From contig KL647289.1 in the NCBI GenBank assembly GCA_000727475.1, positions 1,676,036-1,740,035 of the forward strand: a stretch of DNA of 64,000 nucleotides, given 5' to 3'. Made by a program: the position numbers and the translations under genes. Below are positions 9,896-23,254 of this stretch, piece by piece; position 1 is the first letter of the stretch; each line of letters opens with the position of its first letter. The DNA comes from Sarcocystis neurona. Lineage: Eukaryota > Apicomplexa > Conoidasida > Eucoccidiorida > Sarcocystidae. The notes beneath the pieces were generated by a model. That model was not told where the DNA came from, did no database searches, and saw only the letters and a list, made by a program, of their open reading frames with translations.

Positions 9896-12800
9896 AGATA
9901 TACATATATATATATATATAAATGTACGTATACGTCTATATTTTATTGTTAATATATACACGCCGACGTATGGACACCGTCACCGGTAGATATTGATATT
10001 TGCGCTCACATACGTGTATGCCCAAATGCGTGCGTGGATCTGTGGAAGAGTTCCACATTTTGATGGAACCAGCAGAAGGCAACGATCGAAAATTTGCGGA
10101 CGTCGGTTTACCACCCACTAAAACTTCTGCACTTTAGTCGAGGGAAAACAGAAAGCGACGGTAGGAAGCCTGCGGAGGTACACTTGCTTTGTACACGCCC
10201 GCGCACATACAGCTGTCCTTGACAGCTGCTGCAGATGCCACGTCACGAGCAGCAGACGGGTGGTTCTTATAACAAGAAGTGCAACACACGGGCCAGTGAC
10301 AGCAGACAAGTTCTTCGTCTTTTGTTGCGCTGCCTGCTACTGGGCCAGTGACAGCAAACGACTGCTTCATCGTTTTTGCTGCGCCGTCTGCTGCTGCTGT
10401 TCCCCTTGTTGTTTTTTGCTGCAGGTGGCTGCTGCGTTGTGGAACTCCCGAAGCAAAGTGGAGCCGACTTTTACGAATGGTGGGGCTGTTGTTCTTTCTT
10501 CTTCCTGCAGGTGCTGCTCCTCCACGCTCGCACTTGCAGCAGCAGCGAAAGCAGAAGATCGGAGCTGGTTGAGCAGCAGCAACGTAATCTAGCTGTTACA
10601 TGGCCAGTGCCTGTTGCTGCGGTTGCAACAACAGGCGTACGCTACGGACAGTTCCCCCTGTCTAAGCAACATGTACAAACTTGTATATCTTGACGTCCAG
10701 GCGTACGCAGGTGCATGCGTACTGTTTGCTGTCACAAAAGTGCACGCCACTATTTACATAGGTAAACTTAATGTGTGGAGACTGTTTTGTTCTCCACTGC
10801 ATCCGTCAGCAGCTCATCTGGCGCCTCAGCAGTTAACTGAATTGCTGCCGTGCGTCCCGTAGCTGACACGCTTGGTCATTTGCCGCGCCGTCCTTTTTTT
10901 CCACAGCCACAGATGCGTGGCTCTTCCTTGATTGACGTTTGTGTGTGTATGTGTAGAAATGTGCGTGGGTGCGTCTTTCTATCCATCGGGCTGAGAAGGG
11001 GGAGTGCTGCGGCGTGTTGTGCTGCTGCTGCGGTGGTTGTGTATCTCTCTTTGCTGCACTGCCCTGGCCTTTCATTTCCAGTCAACTGCAGCAGCCTTAC
11101 CGTATAGAAAACTTGCCGTGCGCGGGAGGGTTGGTGCTGATTGTGGTGCTTCAACTCCTTTGCTGTTCGTTTCCTGCTCCTACTGCTGCTTCGCAGGCCG
11201 TGCCCCACCAGGGGTTGTCTGCTCCTACTCACTGCATCGGGTGCTGCATCTGCTGCTGCATGGCGTTGTTGCTTGTTGCTTTTGGGCGTGTGCTGCTGCA
11301 GCATGCAGCGCTCCTTTTACGCTCCGCGTTGCGGACTCTCGGGTCGCGGTCGACTGCGTGGATTTGCAGTAAGACGTAGTTGGCTGCATTCTCCAGAAGA
11401 CACGTAGGTCACCTCGTGTGGTTGCTTTTGACACTGCTGCCTCTGGTGGACTCAGGTACCCGGTGCTGCAGCTGCTGACCGACTAGTTGGCTGCTGCTGC
11501 GGATGTTGCTGCTGTAAGTAATCTGCTTGTGCGGCACCTGCAGCTCCCAGTGGCATAATAGACCGCTGACCGGGTCAGTCGCTAAAATTTGCTTTATGTA
11601 TAACGTCCTGCGGAGGTCACACATAGAGTCGTTGTAAGTGTGCGCATAAACCTATACGTATACACACAGACACAGGGGCGTCTCCTTCCCGCACCTCAAA
11701 CAAAACTTATGTTCTTTCTTTTCTCTCCAGGTGTGTGCGAGTGTTTCTTATCGGCCTATGTTTCGGTTGTTAGCGAGGTCTGTTAAAGCCAGGCAAACGT
11801 AGCATGCGTGCTTCTTTGTGCCAGTGCTGCGGCGCACCTTCGGGTTGTTGACGTACGTTAGGTCTGCTGTTCCGGTTGCTCTTTTATATCCTGCTGCTGC
11901 GAGTGTCCTCGCTGCTGCTGGCACGCCCCTTCTTGCTGTTGCTGCCAGTGCCGCACTGCAGGTGGTGCTGCTCCACCTAACACCTCTGCTGTATTTTGTC
12001 CTCCAGCTGCTATTGTCCGCATCTCTTCTCTCGCCTGCAGTCTGTGGGGCAACCATTTGTATGGAAGAGCATGCCAAGAACAGTCGCCAAATTGCCGCAG
12101 GCGGCTGCCGCCGAGGCCGTGCACAGGATCGACTGTTGCAGCTGTTGCTTCGCTGCTGCGTTCGCTATGGCTGGTCCTCCTGCGGTCTTCTTCTGTACGC
12201 TCTTGAGCTACTGTTTCCCACGCTGCTACGGCTGCTTCTGCAGCTACATCGCAGTATGTTTGTTTGGTGCCGCTGCTGCTGCCTCCGTCTGTTGCGCCAC
12301 TCCACACGGTGTTGCCGCTGGCGCGAAGGTATCGTGTTGGCTCTGCTGCTTCGCGTGAGTGATGTGCCAGGACAGCTGCGGTATGTGTGTATTGCTCAGG
12401 GACGTATTCGTCAATGCAGCAGATACACTCGTCCTTCGTGCTGCCTTGTAAGGCTCAGGCTGGGCTATTGCTTCCTCTTGCACGCTGTATTAATGGCGTG
12501 CATGCTGGTTAGCCGCTTGATGCACCCGTTGCAGAGACGAGGAAACAAAAACCGTACACGAGAAAAGCAGTTACTGACTCGAATGGCAGCAACCACCAGT
12601 TTTTGAAATCTGCGCTGCCGCTACCAACCGACGCCTTGTGCATAACAAGTCAATGGAGTTCACTACAGCAACTGCTGGTGGCAAGCTTCGATGCCTCAAT
12701 TGCATCGCTGATAACGGGCCAACCTGCTGCCCCTGCTAATTCTCTGAGTTGCTGCTGCTTCTGTTGCTAAGGTGTTGCTACTTTGTCGTTGACGCATTTT

Positions 12801-13514
12801 ACGTTGCTGCTTTCTGACGCCCTGCCTGCTTCTTTTCCTGCTGTGCCAACCTTGTCGGATGCTGCTGCCGTTAACCCTCTTGGCAGCCGCTGCTGCCAGT
12901 CCTGGTGCCGGTACCGCTCCTCCTACTGCTATGAGTGTGTTTCACCGCCGCTGCTGCTGCTGTTGCTGCCCCTGCTGCTTCTTCAGTTTTGTCGGCGTGT
13001 GCTGCTGGTGCGGCCAGCCCTTCGCTTGGCCCGTGCTATTTGGAAACAGCTGCCGGGTGCTCGTGACCCACATGGTGCTGCGCAGGCTACTGGTGTTCAC
13101 CCTCCATTTTGCCACTGCGTCAATGGGCTACGCTGCTTTCGCCGCGGTTTTGGCAGTGCTCTTTTACCCTGGCTTCGTCGCGCGAGTAGTAAACAACTTT
13201 GCTGCGCCTACCTGATGATGTTTATTTGCCACAGTAGCCGTGCACAACATTATCACGCAAAGCGAGAAGAGCGCCAGCAACAGCTGCATGAGCAGTCAGC
13301 TGCTCGCCATTTCAGGTGCTGGAGCTTCTTGCACGTGAAGAGAAGCAGGGTCAGCAGCAGCGCCTGCCCACGAGAGCGTGAGGGCAAGACGGAGACGTGA
13401 CGAGCGGCGCTGTCGTGTTGGCGCGTGCGATGTGCGTGCAGACGACTTCGGCTGCTGACCCTTGAGGGACTGTGCCTCGTCCCCATTTTTTTTCATGAGC
13501 TACCAGCTACACAG
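9896..13514. other. No firm gene; CTG-rich DNA
   Basis: After a (TA)n patch (9897-9925) the plus strand is CTG-rich at 10370-10420, 11010-11310, 11880-12360 and 12850-13000. Open frames exist on both strands (for example 11818-12606 plus and 11858-12307 minus) but show only Leu/Cys or Gln/Ala bias. The frame to 13215 ends in a hydrophobic stretch that could be a membrane helix. If the Gln-rich exon at 13515 is real, the CTG-rich part here may be its intron sequence. Confidence 0.3.
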
Positions 13515-13832
13515 GAGCATCAGCTTTTGCTGAAGGAGCAGCAACAGCAGCACCAACGGCAGGAGCAGGGAGCGCAGCAACAGCCGCAGCGCAGAGACGT
13601 GCAACCGGCGCAGCCCGAACACCACGCAAAAGATCAAGAAGACCAGCAAATGCAGCAGTTGGAAAGCATTCTTCGAGAGCGCCTCGTTGCTTCTTTTATT
13701 AAAAATATAGCTGTTGATGCGAGTGTGTTGCAGCGAAGGAGGACGTGGCTGCCGCTGCTCCGCCGGTGTGGTCTGCAAAACACCAAGAACTGTGCTGAGT
13801 CAATGGCGCAATCCTTCACCGCCACGCACTGA
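13515..13832 (+). CDS. Candidate 3' terminal exon, Gln-rich coiled-coil protein
   Basis: A phase-0 exon is proposed after the acceptor GCTACACAG, preceded by a strong pyrimidine run (CCCCATTTTTTTTCATGAG, about 13480-13499). It encodes about 105 residues and ends at TGA 13830-13832. The first ~55 residues are Gln/Glu/Arg/His-rich with coiled-coil character; the next ~50 are of ordinary composition with a basic helix (RRRTWLPLLRRC) and are not explained by triplet repeats. No known domain. Upstream exons of the same gene are not resolved; an open CAG-bearing piece at about 13320-13378 with a GTGAGG donor is possible but does not join in phase. Confidence 0.4.
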   Translation, partial: EHQLLLKEQQQQHQRQEQGAQQQPQRRDVQPAQPEHHAKDQEDQQMQQLESILRERLVASFIKNIAVDASVLQRRRTWLPLLRRCGLQNTKNCAESMAQSFTATH

Positions 13833-16800
13833 CGACTACTGCATTATTTTTAGGAGACTCTGCGTTCTTCACTTCCAACGACGGCTCTTTCTTTTTACCT
13901 TTCTGAGTCTCGGTCATTCCTTTTTACAATTTATCTGTGACTGTAACTATGTATGGTGTCGGGCCCTATGGTGCACCGCCGACTATGGGAGAATGTGGCT
14001 ATCAATATATACCCACATATAGATACAGACAAACACGTCAAGACAGAGAGCTACGGGCGTCTGTGTATGCGGCCTGTAGAGTGTTAATGTATGAGGCGTC
14101 TGCAGCCTTGAAGACACGTATCAGAACCACCCTTTCAGACACAACAAAAGCATTTATCAATCATGTGCGTGTGACGGAGAAGACTTATCCAGTACGTAGT
14201 TCCCTAATAGAGGAGAGGGGCAGTGATGTCCCCGCTATGTTACGTTGGACTAGTATATACCAGAGCGTACCTTGCTTATCTCCCCGTTTGGTATTACGGA
14301 GGAAGGAGAGAGTCCCTTGTCTCTACCTGAACAGCAGAGACTTCTTCCCACCCTGACCTCGCGCGTCGGCACTGTGTAATTCTACGGCTTACCGAACATT
14401 CTGCATCTCTTCTTTCATGTCTACGGGTTCACTCGAGCGTGCTGATGAGATCACGCTGCCTGAACAACTGAGCCATCTGATAGATCGCAGTTACCTTATG
14501 GAAATTGACGGAGCCACGCCGCGAACGTCTACGTTCTGGTTTGCATGCTTAAGCCACCAAGGCTGAAAGCGTTTAATAAAATAACAGGCCAGTCGATAAG
14601 CGTCTCTCCAACCCCCATCCCACGCAGCCACCGTGCTCGGACATCCCATTTCACGTAACACACAGATATGGGACATGCACACCTCACAACACGTTTGTGA
14701 ACATGGCTGCAGTGCACCCAGATTACATCCTGCGTACACAAGCCAAGATGGGGTGTACACGTACATGCGAGCCGATCTTCACGCCTCCCGTAAGAATCAT
14801 CAATGGCGTTTGAGAATTTGCAAACTGTAGCGAACAAGGATGATAATGTCTGCCCTAATGCAGCTCCTCACCAATCCACGCACAGCTATACTTGCATGCC
14901 TACGCCCCCGCGTAATACACAAGACCTGCATTCTTCTGTCCGCTGCCGTAGCAGCAGCAGCATTGTTGCACCGCGCGCAGCGTAGCAGGTAAAGTGAAAA
15001 CTTCCTCTTTGCTTCGCCGTGTAGTTCACCGAATGCCCTGCGCCTCATCGCATTGCTACAAGTTGCAGCTAGGCAATAACCGACTCCTGCAGGGGGGCAC
15101 CTGCTGCTGCAACATGTAAGCTTGTTGCTGGTACGCACAACTGACGCAGTCCGCGTACAAGTTGCATCATACACACAACTGCTGCACCATTCGCAGGTAC
15201 TAATCCACATCCACGACTGCTGCTTGCGCACACTTCATAGCCACTGCTCGACGCACAACTGCACCTGCTGCTGCTCACGCAGACTTCCTCTTAAAACAAT
15301 TCTGCCAAGAGCGGCACTTACTGAACTGCTGCGGTGCCTGCGCCTCTCTTCGCGTCTGCTCCTCTTGTTACAGTCATCTGTTGCCGCACATCACCTACAC
15401 GCGCGTCGAGGCAGGTGTCATAACGTTTCAGCAGCTAAAATCTTCACGCAGGAGAGAGGGTCATTGCGCGGGCGCGCACGCACCCGATTACGAGATTCAT
15501 ACTCGTCCATTCGTGCGCATACGCAAGATACATTTTCGTCGTCCACGACCCAGTGTGCATGCACCTCAGCTCATGCGCACAAAGTCTCGGACGATCTAAG
15601 ACACTGACGTGCAAGCATGCTACGCTCCAAGTACACATCGTCTGAAGCCTACCTATCGAAGATTTATACGTGCGCTGGTACTCCGTCGTGTGTACACCCG
15701 GAGTTCGCACGGATGCCACGCGGGATGCACAAACATCTCCCGAAAATACACCCTCTCACATGTGCTCACTGATGTTCCAGCGTACCGACACCTGACATAG
15801 TCGTGTGGCTCCTCTACCTACATGTACTTGGCATCCGTGCGCAGTCGCCTCTACACACTGCATCCCATCTTCGACCACGTTTACTGCAGCGTACGTACAC
15901 CTGCGTGCGTTGTTCGCTTAACGCACACCAACACGTCGTCGTCAGTACACTTCGTCGAATACGCAGCTGCCAGCTTCATCTGAGGTGTACAAACACCTGC
16001 AGGCCTCCTCCGGTACGTTGGGCGGTATTCAGCGCAGGTGGGATATCCAGAGCCTCCTGGCACGCGCCGCTCTCGGACAATTCCTTGCAAAGAACAGTGT
16101 TCCATTGGAACAAAATACTTCCGCCCGCTCGTTGTGCTAGAGTTGCGTGTAACCGCAGCGTCACCTTCGCGATGTGCTCCTTCTGTAGCTTCACCTGTCT
16201 GTTGTTTCGCTTCAAGTCGTGCTCTCTACCGGCGTACTGCTGCTCCAGCTAATAATCCTGGTGTTCTTGCGTCCCACAATGGTGCTACTAGCTCCCTTTT
16301 TTACTGGTGCTGCTGCCGGAGCAATTGCCAGCAGGGCGCTTGTTGCCGTTGATGCTATTGGTCCCCTTCAAGCCGCAAGGCGACGAGCTAGCAGCAAATC
16401 CACTCCTTCTCTCGCGCGCCTGTTTTGTTCGCCGTACCCACAGGAAGGCGGGTGCTGCGCAGCAGCCCGTACACCACTCGCAGGAGTGGCAAAGCATCAG
16501 CAACCCCACAGGCGGCAGCAGCAGGTGCGGTCGCGGCAATAACAGCAGGCGCAGCAGCGGCAGCGACGACAAGCCACCAGCAGTTGCAACTGGTCCAGAC
16601 GACGGCCGCGGAGGGGGGGGGGGGAGGCTACTTTATGAACGGCTGCAGCGCCGGACACAGTGCTGCAGCACGTGTACGGCTGCCACTGGGGAGACGCGCA
16701 AGAATAATTTTCTTTCGCACACTCAGAAACGGCCATTACTGAATAAGCAAGTGGAACTACACGCGTAACATTGTCAAGATCCAATGGTAGACGCAACAAG

Positions 16801-16877
16801 TGTTACACTGCTATAATACGCTTCGTAATGCTATCCAGACAGCATCAACTAAGCTCTCCGCTATGTCCTGACCCACA
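13833..16877. other. No supported gene
   Basis: Low-repeat DNA with scattered short open frames on both strands. The word TGTACACCCGGAG at about 15690 matches copies of the palindrome-derived motif upstream of the CWC27 gene. A run of ten G residues lies at 16613-16622. I see no domain, start context or consistent splice pair. Confidence 0.4.
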
Positions 16878-17639
16878 ATGGCCTCTGCTTGTGCTGTTGC
16901 TGCTGCTCACGCAGAGGTTACCACTAATAGTGAGGCGTTTTCTTTGCCGGTGTCACTAATGTCCCTTTCGCTCCTGTTGTCGCTCTTCCTGTTCCTCCAG
17001 CCACTTGTGCCACCGTTGGAGTTGCAGAGACTGCTCAAGCAGCAAGTTCCCCTCCCGCCACTGGGTGCCGTCGTCCAGGCAAGCACCGAGTATGCTGTCT
17101 TGTGCGAAGTGCTACTCCTTGGGTGCTTGCTCTGCTGTAGCTGCGGTCGGCCCGGTGCCACACGCCGGGACGGCTACAGCTGCCTCATGTCGTCCAAACA
17201 TGTTCGGCCGCGCTGTGCTGCATCCGCTGCAGCAGCTGCGGCTGCCAGAAATGTCTCCTTTCTCTTTGACAGTATCTCTGCGGCAGCCAGGGATCTTGCC
17301 ATGCATTGGACAGCGGCAGAGCTCCGCACCATTCCGTCCCCGCAGCTGGTTTTGCTGATGCACGCTTTTGCTGCTTCTGAAGCACAGACTTGCTGGTCAA
17401 CGCACTGCTGCGACGACGTCATGTCTCGCGGTATGCCCGCTGCTACTAAGGCACGCGTCTCTGCAGCTGGTGCACGTAGGCCTGCTGTCGATGTGCGAGC
17501 CTCCTGCTGCTATCCCTCTGTAGCGTCCCGCGGATGCGAGCGCCTTATCTCGCTGGTGCCTGCACGCCTCCTCCGGCTGATGCATGCTCCTGCCGCTGCG
17601 GGGGTGCGTGTGTGCTGCTGTGTAACCTTGTGTCTCTGA
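16878..17639 (+). CDS. Possible 253-aa ORF, unknown
   Basis: An ATG frame with favourable context (CACAATGGCC) stays open for 253 codons. An N-terminal region has a Leu-rich helix (residues ~28-45) that could be a signal anchor, a Cys-rich stretch follows, and residues ~110-165 contain Ala/Leu helices reminiscent in spacing of the helical repeats in apicomplexan RAP/OPR-type organelle RNA-binding proteins. That resemblance is impressionistic. CTG lies on the sense strand here, which in the firm genes of this window marks introns rather than exons, so this may be intronic. A GTATGC after about 17430 could be a donor. Confidence 0.22.
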   Translation: MASACAVAAAHAEVTTNSEAFSLPVSLMSLSLLLSLFLFLQPLVPPLELQRLLKQQVPLPPLGAVVQASTEYAVLCEVLLLGCLLCCSCGRPGATRRDGYSCLMSSKHVRPRCAASAAAAAAARNVSFLFDSISAAARDLAMHWTAAELRTIPSPQLVLLMHAFAASEAQTCWSTHCCDDVMSRGMPAATKARVSAAGARRPAVDVRASCCYPSVASRGCERLISLVPARLLRLMHAPAAAGVRVCCCVTLCL

Positions 17640-20600
17640 TGCTTGTGCACGTGCCTGGCGCTGCTCACGGGTCCGCGTGTCATTGCCGGTCCGGTGTTGT
17701 TGTTGCATGCATCTGCTGATGTTTGTCCCTGCGCGCGCTCTGTTTCACTGCTGCCTGTGGATGACGCAGCCGGATGCTCGTCAACAACTGCTGCAGCTGT
17801 ATATGCGTGTACCTGTCTAAATCACTACATATTCGCCTGTGTGTACACAGCATATAGCGGGGCATACCTGTAGACCTGTATAGAGGCCGCGTGACGATGT
17901 ATATCTGTGCGCGTATGGAAACAGCTGTTGATCCTAAGTATGACGCAAATTAATTGCGACTGACGAGCCGAGTCAACAGCTACCCTTCAGCGCCTGCGAA
18001 GGAAGACGGTACAGCAGCCGACACGAGATCTGGACTGGGTCGGCCGCTTAGTAAGACAACTTGCCCATAGTGAGAAAGCCCACCCCCGAGGGAAATGAAA
18101 TTCGAGGAAAGGGAAAACAGTGCCGGAGTGCTCAAAAAACGCGCGGCTGGTACCTCCTCTTCTGGGCGGGCGTATCTTTCAAGGACTGACAGCAGCAAGG
18201 CACCATCCGTTGATGGCACGCTCGCAAGCGATTCGTGTGGCGTACGTCCACCCAAAGCGTACCAAAATCACCAGCCGCCGGTGCTTCTCCGCTCGTCACA
18301 GAATACAACCACTGTTCAAGAAATGAACGACGTAACAAGAAAACCAGAACAAAAGCTGAGATAGCAGCGAGAGGTGCTACTGCTGCTGCCTTCTGGGCCG
18401 CGGCCAGATGTCATTACACCGCGAATGAGCAGCGGCGTCAGGTTTTCTCAGTCTCTTTGAAAGCAGAAAAGCTCAGAAGTCGCTGCTCAGCTGCAAATTG
18501 AACGAGTGAGGGGAGGCGCGGGTCTAGTAGGAAAAGCAGTAGCACCGCCGGGGACGCGCGCACAGCTGCTGGCGATGCGTTGCTGCAGCCGCCGTAAAGA
18601 AAACGGCACGGCGGACGTGCCGATTCACCTAAGACCAACTACACCAGCGGGTCGCCCCACGCTGCAGATAGCAGCACAGCAGTAATTCCTTCATAAAAAC
18701 GAAGCAGGAGCAGCTGCGGCAGCGGAAGAAGAGCAGGGCCGTACAAGCTGAAGGCCACCAGCAACAGAACAAAAAGAGAGCAGCAGCACCTGTCGCTGCA
18801 CAGGACAGAACGCCGGCAGCAACGCCGCTTCACACGCGCAGCAACAGGTTGAGCAGCAGCTGCAGCCGCAGCCTCACTTTTCCGGGGCTTGGTTCGCAAG
18901 AGTCTTGCCTCGTTCGAACATCAGCACTCGCTGCCGAAATTTTCTCAGTCCCACACCTGCAAATGCGCAGCAGCAGCCGACAGGCAACAGCAGCAAGATT
19001 ACCGGCGGCAGCGACAGGAGAAGCAGCAGCAGGACAAGCAGCAGTCCCTGCGGCACAGAGTCAGCACCAGCCGCAGCGTCACCAGCAGCAACAGCAGGAC
19101 CCGCAAGAGCGGAATCCTTGGCGGGACACACTCCCACATCAGAGTAGCTGAGCAGCGACGCCCGCACCAGCAACAGAGCAAGCCTTTTCCTACGCGTTTC
19201 GTCAGCAGCAGCAGAGGCCATGGTAACTGCGGCACGAAGACTGGACCAGCAAAACAAACCCGCAGCACCACGCAGGACAGCCACACCACAGTCCCCTCGA
19301 GCAGCAGCAACACAGCAGCGGCTGCGAGACATCCAGCAGCACTGGCGAAGTCCCCGCAAAGGAGCGGCGGCAGCACACACCGCCAACAAACCCCAGCAGC
19401 AAATCCGAGCAGCTGTGAGCCACAAGCACCAGACCTCACAACACGACGCATCAGCAGCACCCAGCGTCAGCAGCGGCAACACGTCTCCCGTATACCGCGC
19501 GCGCATGACAGAAGCCCAGGAGACACGGACGACCAAGCTGCTGAAAGACACAGACTGCTCCTGCTTCATACAGGCAAAACCTACCTTCCCGGTCCGGCGG
19601 CATGGCTGATGAGTGTCGGACGTGCATCATATTCCCCTGACTCTCCAACGCCACGAAGCCGCCTGCACCCGCACGAGCACAAATGTCCGCTCAAGACGTA
19701 TTTCTGTATACATATGTATGCACTGGTGTATGACACCTGCACACGGATGTAAACGCACGTCTTCCTCTGTACGACTCATAAATATGTCTGTTTGCAGACC
19801 ACTGCCGCTGTGTGTGCGCCCCGCGAAGTGAAAGTGGCTTCTCTTCCCACCAAAGCAACGCGCGCGCATGCGGCTTCTCGCATTCCCTCCTTTCCATCCT
19901 TCCACGAGTCTCGAGGGGACCCGTCGTGCAAGCGTCGCAACCAACCCAGATACACGTGCTCGCGTCTCTCATTACAAATATGTACGTACATATATACATA
20001 GATATACACCAATATACATGTGCAGATATATATATATATCTATATATCAATCTCTGTACCAAACAGAGCTCCTGCGTGGGTGACCCACTGGCATGTGTCT
20101 TGAGGATTACAGCTAGGCGCCTGCAAACGTACTCGGCTGGAAGCCACCCCTGCGTGCGGTCGCTTGCAAACCGCTCTCCCTACAGCACGTCGTCCGCGCG
20201 TCCCTTGACAGCACCAGCGGTAGCGCGCGGGACAGCAGGCGAGGCGAACAGAAGCGACAACGCAGCAGGTACCCACGCCACAGCAGCAGCAGCCCCACAA
20301 ACCCACGCGCTGCTATATACGAGGAAGCCACCACACGCCACCGCTGCAAGACTCCAAGACAGAAATACACTACTTTTGTTCGCCAACGGCACGCACCTAC
20401 ATACCCCTCTGAAGCCCGCAGGCAGGAAACTACCTCTACGATTGCAGACCACACCAAGTCACACTTGCACGTGTATCCAGTTTTACAACCGTAACAAAGT
20501 GGACGTCCACAAGCAGCCTGCCCCTTTCTTTCTTTGTAGATATGTATGCATATGTATGGACCTGACATAGCCATCTCTCTCTCGCTCTATGTATGTATGC

Positions 20601-20980
20601 ACTGTTCTAGGACGCGCCCTCTCTTCCTCTGTTTTACACACGCACTTTCTGACAAAAAACGCCACCACCACACACATGTATACCCTCCTAACAACACGAC
20701 TGCCATCTCTCTTTCTCCCTCTCCACACAGATATGTGAAGGTCAAAGGAGCGCAGGTCCCCAGTACCTGTGTACTGTGTACGTGTCCGCCGCTCCGCGCA
20801 GGACTCACACAGGTGCAATACTATAAGAAAAGGCAAACAGTTTGTTGCAACAGATAGATCTCCGTCCGCAGGCCGCACTCCAGACGCCGGCTGCGTGCGA
20901 GAGACACGCAACCTGCTTCTCTATATCCGCACACATTTCCGCCTCTCTCTATCTGTGTCTGTCTCGCTGTCTCTGTGTCT
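17640..20980. other. Triplet-rich stretch without a firm gene
   Basis: Plus-strand CAG is dense at 18440-19450, with long open frames on both strands (18889-19752 plus; 18874-19569 minus) that look like triplet artefacts. At 17980-18364 three frames on two strands all read as plausible protein, so none can be chosen. A (TA)n patch lies at 19985-20050. CT-rich DNA with TCTCTC runs lies at 20570-20990 and may include 3' flank of the minus-strand exon that follows. Confidence 0.35.
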
Positions 20981-21385
20981 CTATCCAGGAACCGCCGGCA
21001 TCTGGATCTCACCGGCCTCCGCCTTGGACGCCAATTTGATAGCCCGCAGCTCATCACCGAACGCCGGCAGCGTCTGCGTTGTCTCGCGGTGTGCGAGGAT
21101 CAAGTCCTCCACGGTGGCGCAGATGTCGTAGTCGTTAAGCTTGAGGGTGCTACAGTACACACAGACACAAAAGCAGCACAGAGACGCGTGCCCACTTCAG
21201 AGCAGCTGCGGGCATGCGCAGGTGCGGCTGCCGCTGGTGTTGGACGGAGGACAACAGACTGCAAACACGACGCAGCAGTCCGCTCCTTCTGCCACGCTTC
21301 ACGGGAGGGCAACAGCTGCACTGGCACGCGCTCCCACGTACACAATAGAGGTGGCCGCGCAGCGTTTAAGACCCGCTGCTCGGGT
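20981..21385 (-). CDS. Candidate 3' exons of a minus-strand gene, unknown
   Basis: Two exons are proposed on the minus strand: 21385-21303 and 21149-20981, separated by a 153-base intron. The last exon follows a pyrimidine-rich acceptor (GTGTCTGTGTGTACTGTAG), encodes about 56 codons of charged, balanced composition unaffected by triplet repeats, and ends at TAG (20981-20983). The upstream exon begins after an AACAG acceptor preceded by a CT run and ends at a GTGAAG donor; it leaves phase 2, and the last exon needs one base, so the join is in frame. I recognise no family. Further 5' exons must exist, as no ATG is found. The opposite strand is also open here, so strand is inferred from composition and splice sites. 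Confidence 0.35.
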
Positions 21386-21549
21386 CTGTTGTGGTACCAC
21401 ATGTTTTGAAGGACATTTAACAGGAGAGAGAGTAAAAAAGGTGAGAGAAAGGAAATTATTTCAACGCGTGTCCGCTTCCAAATGTGTATATAGAGGCGTG
21501 TGTGGTGGTGCTGTGTGTCTGACCGCCATGTCAAGAAGCGATCAAACCA

Positions 21550-21685
21550 AACACGCCGAGGTGTATGTACACCCCATGTACCCGAGCACACAGAGAGCGC
21601 TGCGGTAGATCGTGGAGGAATGTCAGCGAATGCTGCGTACCCGAGCGAACACGCTGGGGTGTATGAACACCACATAAACCCGACT
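21550..21685. repeat. Two diverged copies of a ~38-bp motif
   Basis: AACACGCCGAGGTGTATGTA at 21550 and AACACGCTGGGGTGTATGAA at 21646 are each followed by an ACACC...ACCCGA tail. The copies lie 96 bases apart and share about 80 percent of positions. Both contain the GTGTAYGTACACC-type motif seen elsewhere in the window. Confidence 0.7.
21561..21572. promoter_or_regulatory. Palindromic motif copy (GTGTATGTACAC)
   Basis: One of several copies of a near-perfect 12-base palindrome followed by CCC. It differs from the perfect form by one base. Function is unknown; GTAC-core sites are recognised by some apicomplexan ApiAP2 factors. Confidence 0.35.
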
Positions 21686-23254
21686 ACGCAACATGCTATT
21701 GCAGGCCGTTGAGAATCACGGATGCTACGTCCGCGTCTGCGTGTCTGTCCTGCGTCTGCGTGTATGTCCTGCGTCTGCAGTGACAGCGACCGACACTACA
21801 GTTCCACAGGGTCAGAGCAGCGGCAGTCGCGCAAACGCCTGCGTATACATGTATATGCGTATTTAAGGAAGACCTTTGTCTACACGGCTCAGGTCGCTCA
21901 AGAAGACCGTCGTGCGCCGTTGACATTTCACGCGCCGGGGTGGAGGCAGCAGCACGCAATAACCCACAACCGGGTGCACGCCAAGAAGAAGGGGTTCTGC
22001 CCAGGAGCCAGAATAGCGCACCCCTAGCACACGCAACGCGACAACACATATGTACAGGTGAACTACGTAGATTTACTTACCAGTGAAACACAGGTACGCA
22101 CGTGGAGGTATTGACGACGTAGGGAGCGACGGGCAAAAATAAGCAAGGCTGGTATAGCAGGAAGATACAGGTGCGACCCAGATGCACGCAAAGAATACGA
22201 GCGCCTGACAACACATGCAGAGACGCCAATATACGTACACTGCCACAGATACACGTACGCAGGTATACGCACGGTGGTGCACCTCTCCGCGCTCACACGT
22301 ATGTACGCTGTGGTGCTGTCTGTGACCTGTTTGCATACACATATATCTGCGATATACTGATGAGCTGCTGCAGGGCAGAGAAGCAGGGGAATGGGGTCGT
22401 ACTATTCGATTTCCTCGAGGTCCACATCTGGAAGCATCCTCGCTATATCCCGAACAAGCTGCTGCCGCTGTAGCAACAGCACCGCAGCAGACGCAGCAGC
22501 ACACACAGCAAACGTGAAAGGCACCGAGGTCTCTCTTCGCCCTGTAGCAGCGTTTCCACTTCAAGTAAAGCAACGAACGGCTCTTCCGCCTTCACACCAG
22601 CAGAGACCGGGCAGTGGGAGCAACAGAAAAAGCAGCAGCAGAGACAGCACGCTGCACCCCCCCCCAGGAGCACGGGCAGCCGCATGAAACAGCAACTCCG
22701 GGCGCAGCAACCCGAAGCAGCATCGCGAAGGAGCAACAGCAGATATACCGCACGGGGTACACCCAGGATCACCGGAGAACCGAGAGACGAGCCAGCACAC
22801 AGCAGCAGCAGTGTCAGCAGCAGGTAGCGACACCGGAAGTGCCGCACGCGTCACGTGCGCGCAGCATCAGCCGTTCTATCACACAGCCGCGGAACGTCCA
22901 GGAGGAAGCAGCAGCAGCAGCAGCTCCGACAGAAGCACGACAAGAAGCAACTGCCTCTCGTGATGTTCCCCCCGACCAGCCTACCCGTTTGAACACCAGC
23001 ACACAACGGCAGCAGGGGCCCACCTTCCGATGAAGAAAGGAGTCGTGCTGCGCTCCATTTTGAATATTGACGGGCATTGCTGCAGCTGCAGAAAGAGCCG
23101 GTTTCTTTCTTCCTTCACGCACAAATGCTGCACCATAAGCAACAACACAAGAAGAAACGCAGCAGCAGCAGCAGCACAAGCGGTCCACGAGCAGCAGCGG
23201 TGGTGCACCAGTCCTGCTGAGCCGCCTAAGCTCTTCGCTGGCAGCAGACGCACT

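Noticed and set aside
17980..18364. Protein-like frames on both strands
   Set aside because: At least three overlapping frames look equally plausible, so no call can be made; it shows how weak visual plausibility is here.
22402..22464. Short minus-strand C-terminal exon
   Set aside because: Only ~20 codons between an acceptor-like CTACAG and TAG; too short to separate from chance.
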